In this document: one piece after another, positions 1 through 8,145 of the stretch
Numbering within the stretch: position 1 is the first letter of the stretch
Layout of the letters: every line of letters begins with the position of its first letter
Assembly (NCBI GenBank): GCA_964627605.1
Contig: CAZVGZ010000040.1
Location: 1 to 29,652, forward strand
Reading direction: 5' to 3'
Length of the DNA: 29,652 bases
Origin: CAZVGZ01 sp964627605
GTDB taxonomy: Bacteria > Latescibacterota > MWCZ01 > CAZVGZ01
Made by a program: the position numbers and the translations under genes
The notes under the pieces: model-generated
Database searches by the model: none
Told to the model about the DNA's origin: nothing
The model's input: the letters and a program-made list of their open reading frames with translations, nothing else

Positions 1-1040
1 AGTTCAGTAATACTCCCTGCTGCCAACCTCTTAACTACCAGGGTAGAGCCGTCTTGAGCGCCGTTTCCGCTGAGCAGAAATCGGACCCCTGGAGGAAGCA
101 GAATCTGGATATCGGCAGCATCGTTGTCGCCAGCGTTTATGAGCCAGCTTTTGCGATCGCGGTAGAGCACAAACACGCTCTGAATTTGACGCAGCCGATC
201 CATGATGACCGCCGTCGTGTCCACCCATATCCTAGATTCGCCCATCAGACGCTCGGCACTTTTCTTAAAGTCATCCACGCCGCCACCCAAGTCGGGGTCC
301 GCATAGCGATGCATATATTGATAGAGGACACACAGCCCGTTCTCTGTTTCAAGCCGCTTCAACTCGTCGGAGGTCGTGCAGTCAGCGAATCTGCGCTTTG
401 TGGCACCGAACCAGGAGTTGACATAGGGGGTCTCGGCGCGGAAATAGGGCATTGACGGGTTGACACTGAGAGTGTTGGGGCGTCGGGTGCGGAACAGTCG
501 AATCTGTTTTACGTGTTTGAGGCAGATGTCGCCCCAGAAATATGGACTGGTTGGCACATGGCCCCATGCTTTGTGTCTGGTGTAGGTCTTAAGTAGCAGC
601 TCAAGCGGGCGGTTAGGGGCGGTCAACTCTTCCCAGTAGGGGTTTTCTGCATTTTTTGAGTGGCAGATGAAAGTCTCGGAGCCGCCGAAATGGGCTTCCA
701 TGAATTCGAAAGCCGCCGCAGTGTTTTCCCGGGTGTTGTTGCCTGCTGAAGCTCCGTGGAGAGCGATTTCGAAGCCGTTTTCGTGAAGGTCGCGGCAGTA
801 GGAGAGGTAGTCTTCGTCCTCTAGGGTCACTCCTCGCAGAGTTGATGACGGCAGGCCTGGAATGCCACAAAGCTCAGTTGCCTCGTGTACCCACACGGTT
901 TTGGTGGCCCGCAGACCTATAGCCATCAGGAAGTCGTAAACTGTTCGGACTTCATCAAGCGATGCTACGTCAGTGTCATCCGTGATGCAGAAACCAGCAC
1001 GGTGGGGATATGGTGGCCAGATAATTCTAGCTGGCCGCAA
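1..1040 (-). CDS. Polysaccharide-deacetylase-like protein, 3' end beyond window
   Basis: An open frame of 346 codons reads leftward from 1040 and leaves the window without a stop, so the C-terminus is missing. I chose a TTG start at 1040: GGAG lies six bases upstream, and no ATG is available before the conserved part. The start overlaps the end of the upstream methyltransferase gene by 14 bases, so the two are probably translated together. Near residues 14-20 it has GFCITDDTD, the paired-Asp motif of NodB-like deacetylases. A YDFL..IGLRATKTVWV strand and an EIALHG motif (a candidate metal His) follow. The rest contains WGDICLKHVKQIR and a long conserved-looking tail that I cannot assign. In this superfamily the barrel removes acyl groups from, or is structurally related to enzymes acting on, surface polysaccharides. 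With the methyltransferase it may modify an envelope glycan. The fold is likely; the substrate is unknown. Confidence 0.72.
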   Translation of the reverse strand, partial: MRPARIIWPPYPHRAGFCITDDTDVASLDEVRTVYDFLMAIGLRATKTVWVHEATELCGIPGLPSSTLRGVTLEDEDYLSYCRDLHENGFEIALHGASAGNNTRENTAAAFEFMEAHFGGSETFICHSKNAENPYWEELTAPNRPLELLLKTYTRHKAWGHVPTSPYFWGDICLKHVKQIRLFRTRRPNTLSVNPSMPYFRAETPYVNSWFGATKRRFADCTTSDELKRLETENGLCVLYQYMHRYADPDLGGGVDDFKKSAERLMGESRIWVDTTAVIMDRLRQIQSVFVLYRDRKSWLINAGDNDAADIQILLPPGVRFLLSGNGAQDGSTLVVKRLAAGSITE

Positions 1041-1797
1041 CTTTAACTCCACGCGCCATAATTATCGCTGTGAGCTTATTCAGTAGGGGAAGCGGCTCTA
1101 AAACCGTCTCCGCTATTTTGGCGAATGGCAGTACGAATGCGGGCAGCCTTTTGGAGGCAAGTAGAAACTGGCTCACCTCAAGTTCGGTGAGCTCAGCCTG
1201 TTTCATCAGATCTAGAGCTGATGAGACCGAGTAGAGCGTGTCGTGGGCGTGCGTCTTAATGCCCATCAAGCCTTTGAGAGGGCCAAACCACGGGCAGTAC
1301 TTGTTGGGAAAATCCACAACCACTGGCGATCCAGGTTTGACGATCCTAGCCGCCTCGTTCATAACCGCCTGCGGGTCGGGGCAGAACCGGATGGTTGAAA
1401 ATGAGTAGGCTGCATCGAATGCGTTGTCTTCGTAGGACAGGGCTTCGGCGTCACCCACCTGCCACTCAATGTTGTCGATCCCGTGGTGTTGGGCACGTCG
1501 CTGTGCCAGGTCGATACTCTCTTCGGACAGATCGACGGCGGTGACCTTTTTGGCATGCTGCGCCAGCAGGAACGTCATATATCCAAAACTGCACCCGATT
1601 TCTACGACGTGCATGTCGGGCGTTATCGGAGCTAGCCTGAGAGCCTGACCAACTTTCCGGTCGATGAAATAGTGGGACGCTTTAGACTCTGGTATTCGGG
1701 CATCCCCTTCGGCCAGCCATTCCTCAGAGTCGCGCTCTGCGGCCTCTCCCTTATAGATACCTTTCATGTCGCTCTTAACATCGGTGTTCTTGTTCAT
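1027..1797 (-). CDS. SAM-dependent class I methyltransferase
   Basis: This is a 256-residue Rossmann methyltransferase. Motif I is VVEIGCSFGYMTFLLA, followed by an acidic VTAVDLSEES (ribose-binding Asp), then WQVGDAEAL and a YSFSTIRFCPDP motif IV region. This layout matches the Methyltransf_11 / UbiE-like group. I place the start at ATG 1797 because AGGA lies about ten bases upstream. An in-frame upstream start at 1878 would add 27 residues with no family character. The gene overlaps the downstream deacetylase-like gene, which suggests a joint role in modifying a glycan or lipid. It diverges from the decayed cupin gene, so promoters for both should lie in 1798-1950. The acceptor molecule cannot be read from the sequence. 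Confidence 0.85.
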   Translation of the reverse strand: MNKNTDVKSDMKGIYKGEAAERDSEEWLAEGDARIPESKASHYFIDRKVGQALRLAPITPDMHVVEIGCSFGYMTFLLAQHAKKVTAVDLSEESIDLAQRRAQHHGIDNIEWQVGDAEALSYEDNAFDAAYSFSTIRFCPDPQAVMNEAARIVKPGSPVVVDFPNKYCPWFGPLKGLMGIKTHAHDTLYSVSSALDLMKQAELTELEVSQFLLASKRLPAFVLPFAKIAETVLEPLPLLNKLTAIIMARGVKVAAS

Positions 1798-1953
1798 CGT
1801 CAATAAATCCTGGGTAGAAAATGACAGATTGTCGGACTTGGGCAGGCTAAATGTCGCCGATGGAGTGTGGGCGGGCAAGGTGTGGTGCGATTAGAATTGT
1901 TTTCGTTGGCCCTGTTGACCGAAGCACCTGCGGACCCAAGCCCGGACGCGGTC

Positions 1954-2242
1954 ATGGCATCGTCTGACCAGCACAGCACCGTTCTTGACACCAACGGGCT
2001 GCGCGTGGTGCGCATGACCCTTGAACCAGGGGAGCAGGATACCTGGCACTCCCATTCAGACGAGATGGTTCATTTCCTTGTAGCGGCAAGTGGGCGTATT
2101 CACATGTCTGACGAGTCCACGATGGACGTTGAGGTGCCATAAAATGCAACCATGTTTATGCCACCGACGAAGTCACATTCGGTGAAAAACATGGGTGACA
2201 CACACCACTCTTGAAGCGGTGATAGTTGAGATGCATCAGTAG
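1954..2242 (+). pseudogene. Small cupin-domain protein, broken by a stop and a frameshift
   Basis: The reading frame encodes a single-domain cupin. It has VLDTNGLRVVRMTLEPGE, then WHSHSDEMVHFLV, which carries the first cupin histidines and a metal-binding Glu. The frame meets TAA at 2140-2142 after EVP. The same frame continues at once with NATMFMPPTKSHSVKNMGD, which is the second half of the cupin barrel, so the stop probably replaced a GAA codon. Near 2200, in a CA-rich stretch, the frame shifts and the family-like ending THTTLEAVIVEMHQ follows to TAG at 2240-2242. Two independent lesions make this a pseudogene. The start is uncertain: ATG 1954 fits the family length, but an upstream in-frame start at 1867 exists. 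Confidence 0.78.
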
Positions 2243-2264
2243 CTTCCACAGGCCGGAAATCATG

Positions 2265-2308
2265 CATAAAGAACCCCTGACGGCCTTACCGCTTGGGGGT
2301 TCTTTATG
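2265..2308. terminator. Bidirectional stem-loop terminator
   Basis: There is a perfect 13-bp inverted repeat: CATAAAGAACCCC at 2265-2277 pairs with GGGGTTCTTTATG at 2296-2308 around an 18-base loop. The GC-rich part of the stem is nearest the loop, and the A/T-rich base gives a T-rich exit in both directions. It sits between the convergent cupin remnant and MFS transporter gene, where a shared terminator is expected. Confidence 0.82.
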
Positions 2309-2345
2309 TGTCAAGCCGATCTCTGCCGCCGCTAGCCTGTGTGGA

Positions 2346-3554
2346 CTAGATCGCTTCTGGCTGTGGTACTCGGATGAATGACGCGGCTATAGTGGTTCCC
2401 ACCGCCAGCACCGCCGCGCCTAAGAATACATATTCAAATCCATACACCATCCAGGTCACTCCACCCAACATGGGGATCGACATGGAGACGATGTGGTCGG
2501 TAGTAGTTCCCAGCGCCAACGATGCTGTGACGTCTTCTGGCGCTTCGGCTATTTTGTTGAGATAGGTCGTCCGAGCCATGCCCACCGCAAAAAGTACGTT
2601 GTCGGCGACATAGCAGATGTAGACCACAGCAATTGCCCACCACTCATCTGATATCCGGTTGCCGAAACCATAGCCAAGACAGACAAATGTCAGTGCTATC
2701 CCATCCACCATCAGCACCGATCTTTCGCCGACGCGGTCGATGAGCGCTCCTAGCCAAGGGCGCATCACGATGCTTATCGCTGCGCCGACAAACCCCAACA
2801 CCGCGAATGTGGCTGGGCCTTTGTTGAAAATGGTCACGAGCACCCACGGTCCAAATGTGATAAACACCTGTTTTCGCGCGCCGAACAGAAGGCAAAGTAA
2901 GTAGTAGACTTTGTAGCGCGCTTTTACCACAAGGCGGGAGCGTTTCGGGGCTGGGCCGTCTTGCGCTAGACGTATCCGCATTATGACGACCACACCGACC
3001 AACGCCAGCGCTCCCCCGATAAAAAAGGCTGTTCTGTAGTTGGTGAAATCCCTGTTCTGAAACAGCCAGTATACTATCCCAGCCCCTACCATCGCAGATG
3101 CTGTTGTGAGGCTGCCAACCTGTCCCAGCAGTGTGGCTTGTTTGCCTGGTTTCGCCATCCGCAGCAGGACCGCCCGGTGCATCGGCATAAGAAGATGGTT
3201 GCCCATCGACCAGACCACCATCCAGATAATCATCAACGAGTAGGATGTCCCAGCCAGCGCCAGTCCTGCCATCCCCAGACCGATGCACGCCACTGCAATC
3301 GCAGATGCCCTCACCTCTGGCAGGAAAAACAGCAGCCCAGTCATCGCCGCTACTGCAAACCCTGGCAGCTCCCGTGGGAACTCCAAGCCGCCTCTTTGGT
3401 CAGCGGTGAGTTGAAAAGCGTCTCTAACGTAGTTGTTGAAGGTCGGTTCGAAAATGCCGTTGGCTATCGCTGCACAGCACAAGCCGCCAATGAATAGGAC
3501 GCCTGTTCCCGAGAGGTTGTTTTCCAGTACCCAGGCGCGAAAACGTGTCGTCAA
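2346..3554 (-). CDS. Major facilitator superfamily transporter
   Basis: This is a 402-residue, very hydrophobic protein with about twelve membrane segments, the usual MFS length. Recognisable stretches include FIGGLCCAAIANGIFEP in TM1 with an FxxNY motif just after it, GLGMAGLALAG, and a mid-loop MRIRLAQDGPAPKRSR between the two six-helix halves. Later comes WLGALIDRVGERSVL, which matches the MFS loop signature G-x-x-x-D-R-x-G. The start is TTG at 3554 with GGAGAG five bases upstream; there is no ATG in that place. MFS proteins move small solutes by uniport or ion-coupled transport in the inner membrane. The sequence does not show the substrate. The gene is alone on its strand and its 3' end faces the 2265-2308 terminator. 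Confidence 0.88.
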   Translation of the reverse strand: MTTRFRAWVLENNLSGTGVLFIGGLCCAAIANGIFEPTFNNYVRDAFQLTADQRGGLEFPRELPGFAVAAMTGLLFFLPEVRASAIAVACIGLGMAGLALAGTSYSLMIIWMVVWSMGNHLLMPMHRAVLLRMAKPGKQATLLGQVGSLTTASAMVGAGIVYWLFQNRDFTNYRTAFFIGGALALVGVVVIMRIRLAQDGPAPKRSRLVVKARYKVYYLLCLLFGARKQVFITFGPWVLVTIFNKGPATFAVLGFVGAAISIVMRPWLGALIDRVGERSVLMVDGIALTFVCLGYGFGNRISDEWWAIAVVYICYVADNVLFAVGMARTTYLNKIAEAPEDVTASLALGTTTDHIVSMSIPMLGGVTWMVYGFEYVFLGAAVLAVGTTIAASFIRVPQPEAI

Positions 3555-3939
3555 AACGGCTCTCCAAAGGGGGGGGGAATTACTTGGTGCGCTGGACTAG
3601 AAGAGGGCTAGAACTTCGCTTGCCGACAAGGTTCGGGCCAAGCCCCGAGCTGGGCGACTTAAGAGCTCTCGCGCTCAGATACGGCGGTGCGGGAGTCGAC
3701 ACACTGAGAAAAATGCCTCCGCTTGGCTTCGTGTTCGGAGAGTTTGTCAGCGTCGGCATCTGGATGGTCGTGGCTGCCCTCACCGGTAAGGTCGGTCACC
3801 AGGTGTTTCCAAGCGGCGGGATGTGATGCCTGACGCGCAGTCAAAATATGACGACATCTACTTCATCTAACAACTGCGCTCTGATCGGCACGATCACTGA
3901 TGAGCATGTTGACGTGACAGCGATCCATCTGCCCCAGGG
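3555..3939. other. Intergenic stretch with a nine-G run, no convincing gene
   Basis: Next to the ribosome binding site of the MFS gene there is a run of nine G at 3569-3577. The next 360 bases hold open frames on both strands, including one on plus ending in a hydrophobic VGIWMVVAALTGKVG segment. None has a good ribosome binding site, a clear family match or a start that makes sense. I see no tRNA or terminator here. Confidence 0.5.
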
Positions 3940-4215
3940 TCAGTCGCGCTCGGGCAGTGCCCACTCGCGGTTGGGGTCGGGGATGAATGTGAGGCCGATG
4001 CCGGTGTCAGCGGATTCGCCAATGCTTGGGCCGCCGCCGTGCTGAACCTCGCATGTTTGCACCAATCATCCACCGATCACCTCGGCGCGACGGGTGAAAT
4101 AGGTTCGTGACCTGGCGCGTTTGACGCCAACGCCTGAGTGTTCGACGGTTTTTTCCAGTACCTCCCACTTTACCAGCGAGAAATTTTCGCCATGCTCGCC
4201 AAGTATGTCGTCCAT
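3940..4215 (-). pseudogene. Small gene of unknown function with an internal TGA
   Basis: From ATG 4215 (AGGAAA just upstream) the frame reads MDDILGEHGENFSLVKWEV, then VKRARSRTYFTRRAEVIGG, and stops at TGA 4066-4068. In the same frame it continues with LVQTCEVQHGGGPSIGES, then GIGLTFIPDPNREWALPERD, to a second TGA at 3940-3942. Both halves look like coding sequence, and a TGG-to-TGA change at 4066 would explain the break. The restored protein would be 91 residues, soluble, with no motif I recognise. It lies downstream of the TlpA-like gene on the same strand. Translation as a 49-residue short form is possible, and read-through cannot be excluded. Confidence 0.5.
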
Positions 4216-4313
4216 CTGATTTCCTTTCTGATTCGCCCGTAAGCCTGGCGCTGATCGCCCACATAGACCTGTGTTGCTGCTAAAACACATCCCAAGGGTG
4301 TTAGGTTCCTCAG

Positions 4314-5546
4314 TCAGCGGCTCGCTAAGTCTACCTGCCAGGTCAACTCTTCGACATAGTCACCAACTCCGTCGAAGCCCACCTGTTTGAATCGCATTCT
4401 TCCTTCAGGTCCGATAATCACGCGCATCGGAACTCCACTAACGTGGTAGTCAGTGGTTGTGGTCTCTCCCTTGTAGTAGATCGGCAGCGTGAGGCCGTTT
4501 TCTCTCAAAAATGCTCTGGCCTGCGATGTGTCCTGATCGACGTTGATAGCCAGCATAGCAATGTCATTGCGCCGCGAGAGCTGACTCTGGGCTTGTTGAA
4601 ACAGGGTGAGGTCGTGAAGACACGGCCCAGCCCACGCAGCCCAAAAGTCGAGGACCACCACCTTCCCCAAAAATTCGGTCGATGACGTTATCTCACCGCT
4701 GCTGTCTGCTATCTCAAACGGTTCTACCTCTTGGTCGATTAGCATCTCCTGAAACTTCGTACGCCGCCGGGCACGCTCGGTCCCCCTCTGTCGTGTGATC
4801 TGTTGTTCTAACGATTCCAGATCGCCTCTGTCGGGTATGAACAGGGCCTCCAGATCGGTGCGGGCAGCGACATCATCTGGCTTGAGCGCTACCACCCGGA
4901 GATATCCTTCAATGGCTCTGGAGGTGTTGCCGCTCATCGCGAGCGCTCTGGAGAGCACCGTCAGGTAGGCCGGGCGGTCTGGGCTGTTTTCCACAAGCGC
5001 CTCCAACACTGCTACCGCGCTGTCAGGTTGGCCTGTTTCAACAAAAATGTTACCGATCATATGGTTCATTTGACCGGAGATATCGCCTTTCATCCGCTGC
5101 CAGTCCTCTTCGCTCATATTTTTTGGAATTGACGAGGAGTTGAGTCCATCAAGAGCGTGACGGGCGTGGATCAGCGCCTCTGAGAGATAGACGTTTCTGG
5201 CCGAATATAACTGGGCAACAGCGTAGTGAGTGGTGGAAGACGAGTCGGCAGCAAGAAAACGGTCTGAGACGTTTTTTAGTGCCACCGAATCGCTGCCCAA
5301 CTCTCCATGAGCGCCTAAGAGAGCGCGGTAGGCGGTCGATGCTGCTCTGGGATCTTCGTGCAGCAGAAGAAACGACTCAAGCGAGTCAATTCTCGCCTGA
5401 GGATCCTTGTCGGTGGATTCCAACACGTGTGTGAGTCTGCCGTGCGTTTCGCGCTTTACCCGAAGGCCGCGATAGCTATAGATGAGATACACCGCACCGA
5501 ACACCGCCGCAATAACGGCCACTTTTCGCCAAGTCTGTGCGCTCAT
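4314..5546 (-). CDS. Membrane-anchored TPR and thioredoxin-like (TlpA-type) protein, resolving Cys only
   Basis: The 410-residue product starts with a signal anchor (VAVIAAVFGAVYLIYSY, residues 9-25). Helical repeats with TPR character follow, for example PDSAVAVLEALVENSPDRPAYL and TSRAIEGYLRVVALKPDDVAA (about residues 60-230). A thioredoxin-like domain occupies about residues 265-405: FLGKVVVLDFWAAW, a central IAMLAINVDQD strand, and the cis-Pro loop HVSGVPMRVIIGPEG. The active site, normally WCxxC, reads W-A-G-P-C: the first Cys is Ala306 and only Cys309 remains. Normal disulfide exchange through a CxxC pair is therefore not possible, although the rest of the fold is well kept. Start ATG 5546 has GAGG nearby. 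It diverges from larC. It should face the periplasm. Likely roles are binding or chaperoning thiol proteins rather than reducing them, which is an inference. Confidence 0.85.
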   Translation of the reverse strand: MSAQTWRKVAVIAAVFGAVYLIYSYRGLRVKRETHGRLTHVLESTDKDPQARIDSLESFLLLHEDPRAASTAYRALLGAHGELGSDSVALKNVSDRFLAADSSSTTHYAVAQLYSARNVYLSEALIHARHALDGLNSSSIPKNMSEEDWQRMKGDISGQMNHMIGNIFVETGQPDSAVAVLEALVENSPDRPAYLTVLSRALAMSGNTSRAIEGYLRVVALKPDDVAARTDLEALFIPDRGDLESLEQQITRQRGTERARRRTKFQEMLIDQEVEPFEIADSSGEITSSTEFLGKVVVLDFWAAWAGPCLHDLTLFQQAQSQLSRRNDIAMLAINVDQDTSQARAFLRENGLTLPIYYKGETTTTDYHVSGVPMRVIIGPEGRMRFKQVGFDGVGDYVEELTWQVDLASR

Positions 5547-5747
5547 GAAACCTCATGGAAGTATCTGGTAGTCGCCGGAAGATGAGAGCGTAACATCTTG
5601 AAATTTAAGCAGCCAAGCGGCGCAAGCACACCGCTGTGAGCCATAGAAAAAAGGGGGCGGGGTGTTCAGTTCGTCCCGTGAGCGAGTATTTTGATAGTGA
5701 ACCACCAAACCTTTTGCCATCACTGGTTCTTTTCTAAGGGGAATAGA

Positions 5748-6923
5748 GTGAGGATCGCATATATAGACTGTCGATCGGGAATAAGCGGCGACATGACGCT
5801 TGGCGCGCTGATTGACGCCGGGGTTGATCTGGGCGATCTGGAAGGGCAGTTGGCGACTCTGGGCGTCTCCGGTTGGCGGCTGGAGAAAAAGACGGTCAAA
5901 CGCCACCAAATCGCCGGGACAAAGGTCGATGTGGTGTTAGACGGGGACGACGGTGTCCATAGGCATCTCTCTCACGTCGTCACCGCGATAGGGGAGAGCG
6001 ACCTGTCGCAACCGGTCAAGGAACGATCAGTAGCGGTGTTTACGCGTCTGGCTGAAGCTGAAGCGGCGATGCACGACACGACACCGGAAAAAGTCCATTT
6101 TCACGAGGTCGGCGCTGTGGATGCCATCGTAGATGTGGTGGGGGCGTGTTTGGGGTTTGAGATGTTGGGGATTGAGAGGGTCTACTGTTCGTCTTTCCGT
6201 GTCGGTCGAGGCACGGTCACCGCAGCCCACGGGATGATGCCTGTGCCAGCCCCAGGGACACTTGAGCTTCTAAAAGGTTTTCCGGTGGAGCATACCGACA
6301 TCGAAGCTGAGCTGGTGACGCCCACCGGTGCTGCGATCTTGACTACCATCGGTGACGAGTTTAGTCGACCGCCAACATTCGTCCCTGACAGGGTGGGCTA
6401 TGGGGCCGGGGGGCGGGATCTATCGGAGATCGCGAACCTTCTGCGAATAGAGATCGGCGAAACCCTCGTCCACGCTGGGCACGACCACTCTGTATTGATA
6501 GAGACCAACATAGACGACATGAACCCGGAAGTGTATGGATATCTGATACAGACGCTCCTTGATGCTGGGGCTAAAGATGCGTTCCTGACGCCGGTGATAA
6601 TGAAAAAGACCCGGCCTGGGATTTTGCTGACAGTGCTAGTAGGGGAGCAGACTCAGGATGCGGTCATCGACACCATTTTCAGAGAGACAACTACTCTAGG
6701 GGTCAGGCTGTCCGAGGTGGGCAGGGTTGTAGTAGAGCGCACCCATTCGGCGGCGCAGACAGAGTGGGGTGAGGTGAGAACTAAAGTTGCCAACTGGAAC
6801 GGTCGAGTCAGAGTCACTCCAGAATACGACGATTGTGCAATGATTGCAGCCGAGAACGGCGTGCCAATTCTTGAGGTTTATGATGCTGTGAGGCGCACGG
6901 TTGACAACGCCGAAAATCAATGA
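5748..6923 (+). CDS. larC: LarC family nickel-insertion protein for the nickel-pincer cofactor
   Basis: The product is 391 residues, full family length in one frame, unlike lactobacilli where larC is split and joined by frameshifting. Family landmarks appear in order: YIDCRSGISGDMTLGALID at the N-terminus, HFHEVGAVDAIVDVVG, VGRGTVTAAHGMMPVPAPG, ELVTPTGAAIL, then ETNIDDMNPEVYGYL and MKKTRPGILL in the C-terminal part. LarC is known as a CTP-dependent cyclometallase that puts Ni into pyridinium bisthiocarboxylate mononucleotide, the cofactor of LarA-type racemases and epimerases. Start GTG 5748 has AAGGGGA upstream and removes a run of non-family residues. No larA, larB or larE is in the window, so partners must be elsewhere. 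The next gene begins 43 bases downstream and may be co-transcribed. Confidence 0.93.
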   Translation: MRIAYIDCRSGISGDMTLGALIDAGVDLGDLEGQLATLGVSGWRLEKKTVKRHQIAGTKVDVVLDGDDGVHRHLSHVVTAIGESDLSQPVKERSVAVFTRLAEAEAAMHDTTPEKVHFHEVGAVDAIVDVVGACLGFEMLGIERVYCSSFRVGRGTVTAAHGMMPVPAPGTLELLKGFPVEHTDIEAELVTPTGAAILTTIGDEFSRPPTFVPDRVGYGAGGRDLSEIANLLRIEIGETLVHAGHDHSVLIETNIDDMNPEVYGYLIQTLLDAGAKDAFLTPVIMKKTRPGILLTVLVGEQTQDAVIDTIFRETTTLGVRLSEVGRVVVERTHSAAQTEWGEVRTKVANWNGRVRVTPEYDDCAMIAAENGVPILEVYDAVRRTVDNAENQ

Positions 6924-6966
6924 TTTTAAGCGGTTAGCCGTAATGGTTTTTTTATTGGAGATTACC

Positions 6967-7743
6967 ATGAGATATGTTTCCGGTTATGCGGTGCGTGTAA
7001 TCTGCGTCGCAGTAGTCGCATCGGCTACATCCTCGCTGGCGCAACTACCTGCGCCGGTGTCGGCGGTGCGTGGAGTTGCCGCCAAATACGATGCCGTGGC
7101 GTTGGTAGATGGCGACTCTAAGCACCAGTTCATCTACGGCACAAATCGCGGGATAATGTACCTGATGGAGTGGAGGGGCGAGCGGTATGTCGAGCGCTGG
7201 TCGAGCCCGTTTCTCGGCGCGCGCATAGTCGGCGTATTTGTTGCCGACATAGCTGGGAATGGTCGCTTGGCAATGATCGCATACACCTCGCGGGGGGTGA
7301 TCGCGATGTATGACGTAAGAACCCATGCACAGTTGTGGAAAACGCCAGAGAACGATTTTAGTTCGATAACAACGCTGACCATCGCCAACCTCGACGACGA
7401 TCAGGCGTTGGAGCTTCTGTTTATTTCTAGCGGCATCCTGTACCAGTACGACGGCAGAATCCACGCTGAGGAGTGGAGGAGTCAGACCAGCTATCAGAAC
7501 GCCCAGGACATAGCTGTTGGGGATGTGGACGGCGACGGCAAACTCGACATCGTATTCAACAGCGGCGAGGTCATCAACGCCCAGTATCACGATCTTATCT
7601 GGGGATCACCAACCAAATTCGGTCAACGCATTGAGCTTGCAGACGTGGACGGTGACGGGGTTCTTGAAATTCTGAGCGAGCAGGGCGAAGGGGGTCTGAA
7701 GATTTTTGATGTGGACCTTCGCGGCGAAAAGTGGGAGCGGTAG
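6967..7743 (+). CDS. Exported FG-GAP/VCBS-type beta-propeller protein
   Basis: This is a 258-residue protein with a Sec signal peptide (RVICVAVVASATSSLA, cleavage likely before QLPAP). The rest is built from repeats of about 50 residues holding calcium-loop motifs: DIAGNGRLAM, NLDDDQALEL, DVDGDGKLDI and DVDGDGVLEI. This is the FG-GAP/VCBS pattern of integrin-like propellers and of many secreted bacterial surface proteins. Four to five repeats are few for a full seven-bladed propeller, so the protein may be short or may pack with a partner. Start ATG 6967 has GGAG six bases upstream, in the gap after larC. No catalytic motif is visible. The function is probably structural or binding at the cell surface. 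Confidence 0.8.
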   Translation: MRYVSGYAVRVICVAVVASATSSLAQLPAPVSAVRGVAAKYDAVALVDGDSKHQFIYGTNRGIMYLMEWRGERYVERWSSPFLGARIVGVFVADIAGNGRLAMIAYTSRGVIAMYDVRTHAQLWKTPENDFSSITTLTIANLDDDQALELLFISSGILYQYDGRIHAEEWRSQTSYQNAQDIAVGDVDGDGKLDIVFNSGEVINAQYHDLIWGSPTKFGQRIELADVDGDGVLEILSEQGEGGLKIFDVDLRGEKWER

Positions 7744-8029
7744 CAGCCGCTGAATGGTGGTTTCCTGCGAGGAACTGTCGGTCCGGGAGCGGGGCGCTGT
7801 GGGGCCTGGATAGCCTCACAGTAGTATCGCATCCAGGGCAATACGTGGCACCAAATCGGCTTAAGTGGTTTTGGTCAGAAAGCAGATCACCGAAAAAAAT
7901 TCTGTCGCTGACGGCTCTATGCCTGCAGATTGAACGGTCTTGATTTCGTATTTGGCCCAACGTGACAAACAACACCAGGGGAAAAGACCTTAGCGAGTGT
8001 GTGTTTGATACGATCACGACTCACCGAGC
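7744..8029. other. Non-coding stretch before the dehydrogenase operon
   Basis: I see no gene with a credible start and family character in these bases. Short open frames on both strands are not supported by ribosome binding sites. The likely promoter for the next operon is listed separately at 8030-8059. Confidence 0.5.
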
Positions 8030-8059
8030 TTGACATCACACGCATTAAAGAACCATATT
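8030..8059 (+). promoter_or_regulatory. Candidate sigma-70-type promoter
   Basis: A perfect TTGACA lies at 8030-8035. After an 18-base spacer, CATATT at 8054-8059 matches four of six bases of the -10 consensus. It points toward the Gfo/Idh/MocA gene, whose start is 87 bases further. This is a pattern match only. Confidence 0.35.
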
Positions 8060-8145
8060 CGAGCCGAACTTCACTACTGGGGACTGAAACTACCTAACAT
8101 TTCTCAGTGTCGGACTACTTTTGCGACTGGGCGAGGAGGCACTTG

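Noticed and set aside
54..455. 133-codon plus-strand frame
   Set aside because: It is antisense to the continuous deacetylase-like frame, which has family motifs.
4066..4068. Selenocysteine at the TGA in the small minus-strand gene
   Set aside because: No convincing SECIS-like hairpin follows directly and the position does not look like a redox motif; TGG to TGA is simpler.
7045..7590. 181-codon minus-strand frame
   Set aside because: Antisense to the FG-GAP protein, whose plus-strand repeats and signal peptide are clear.
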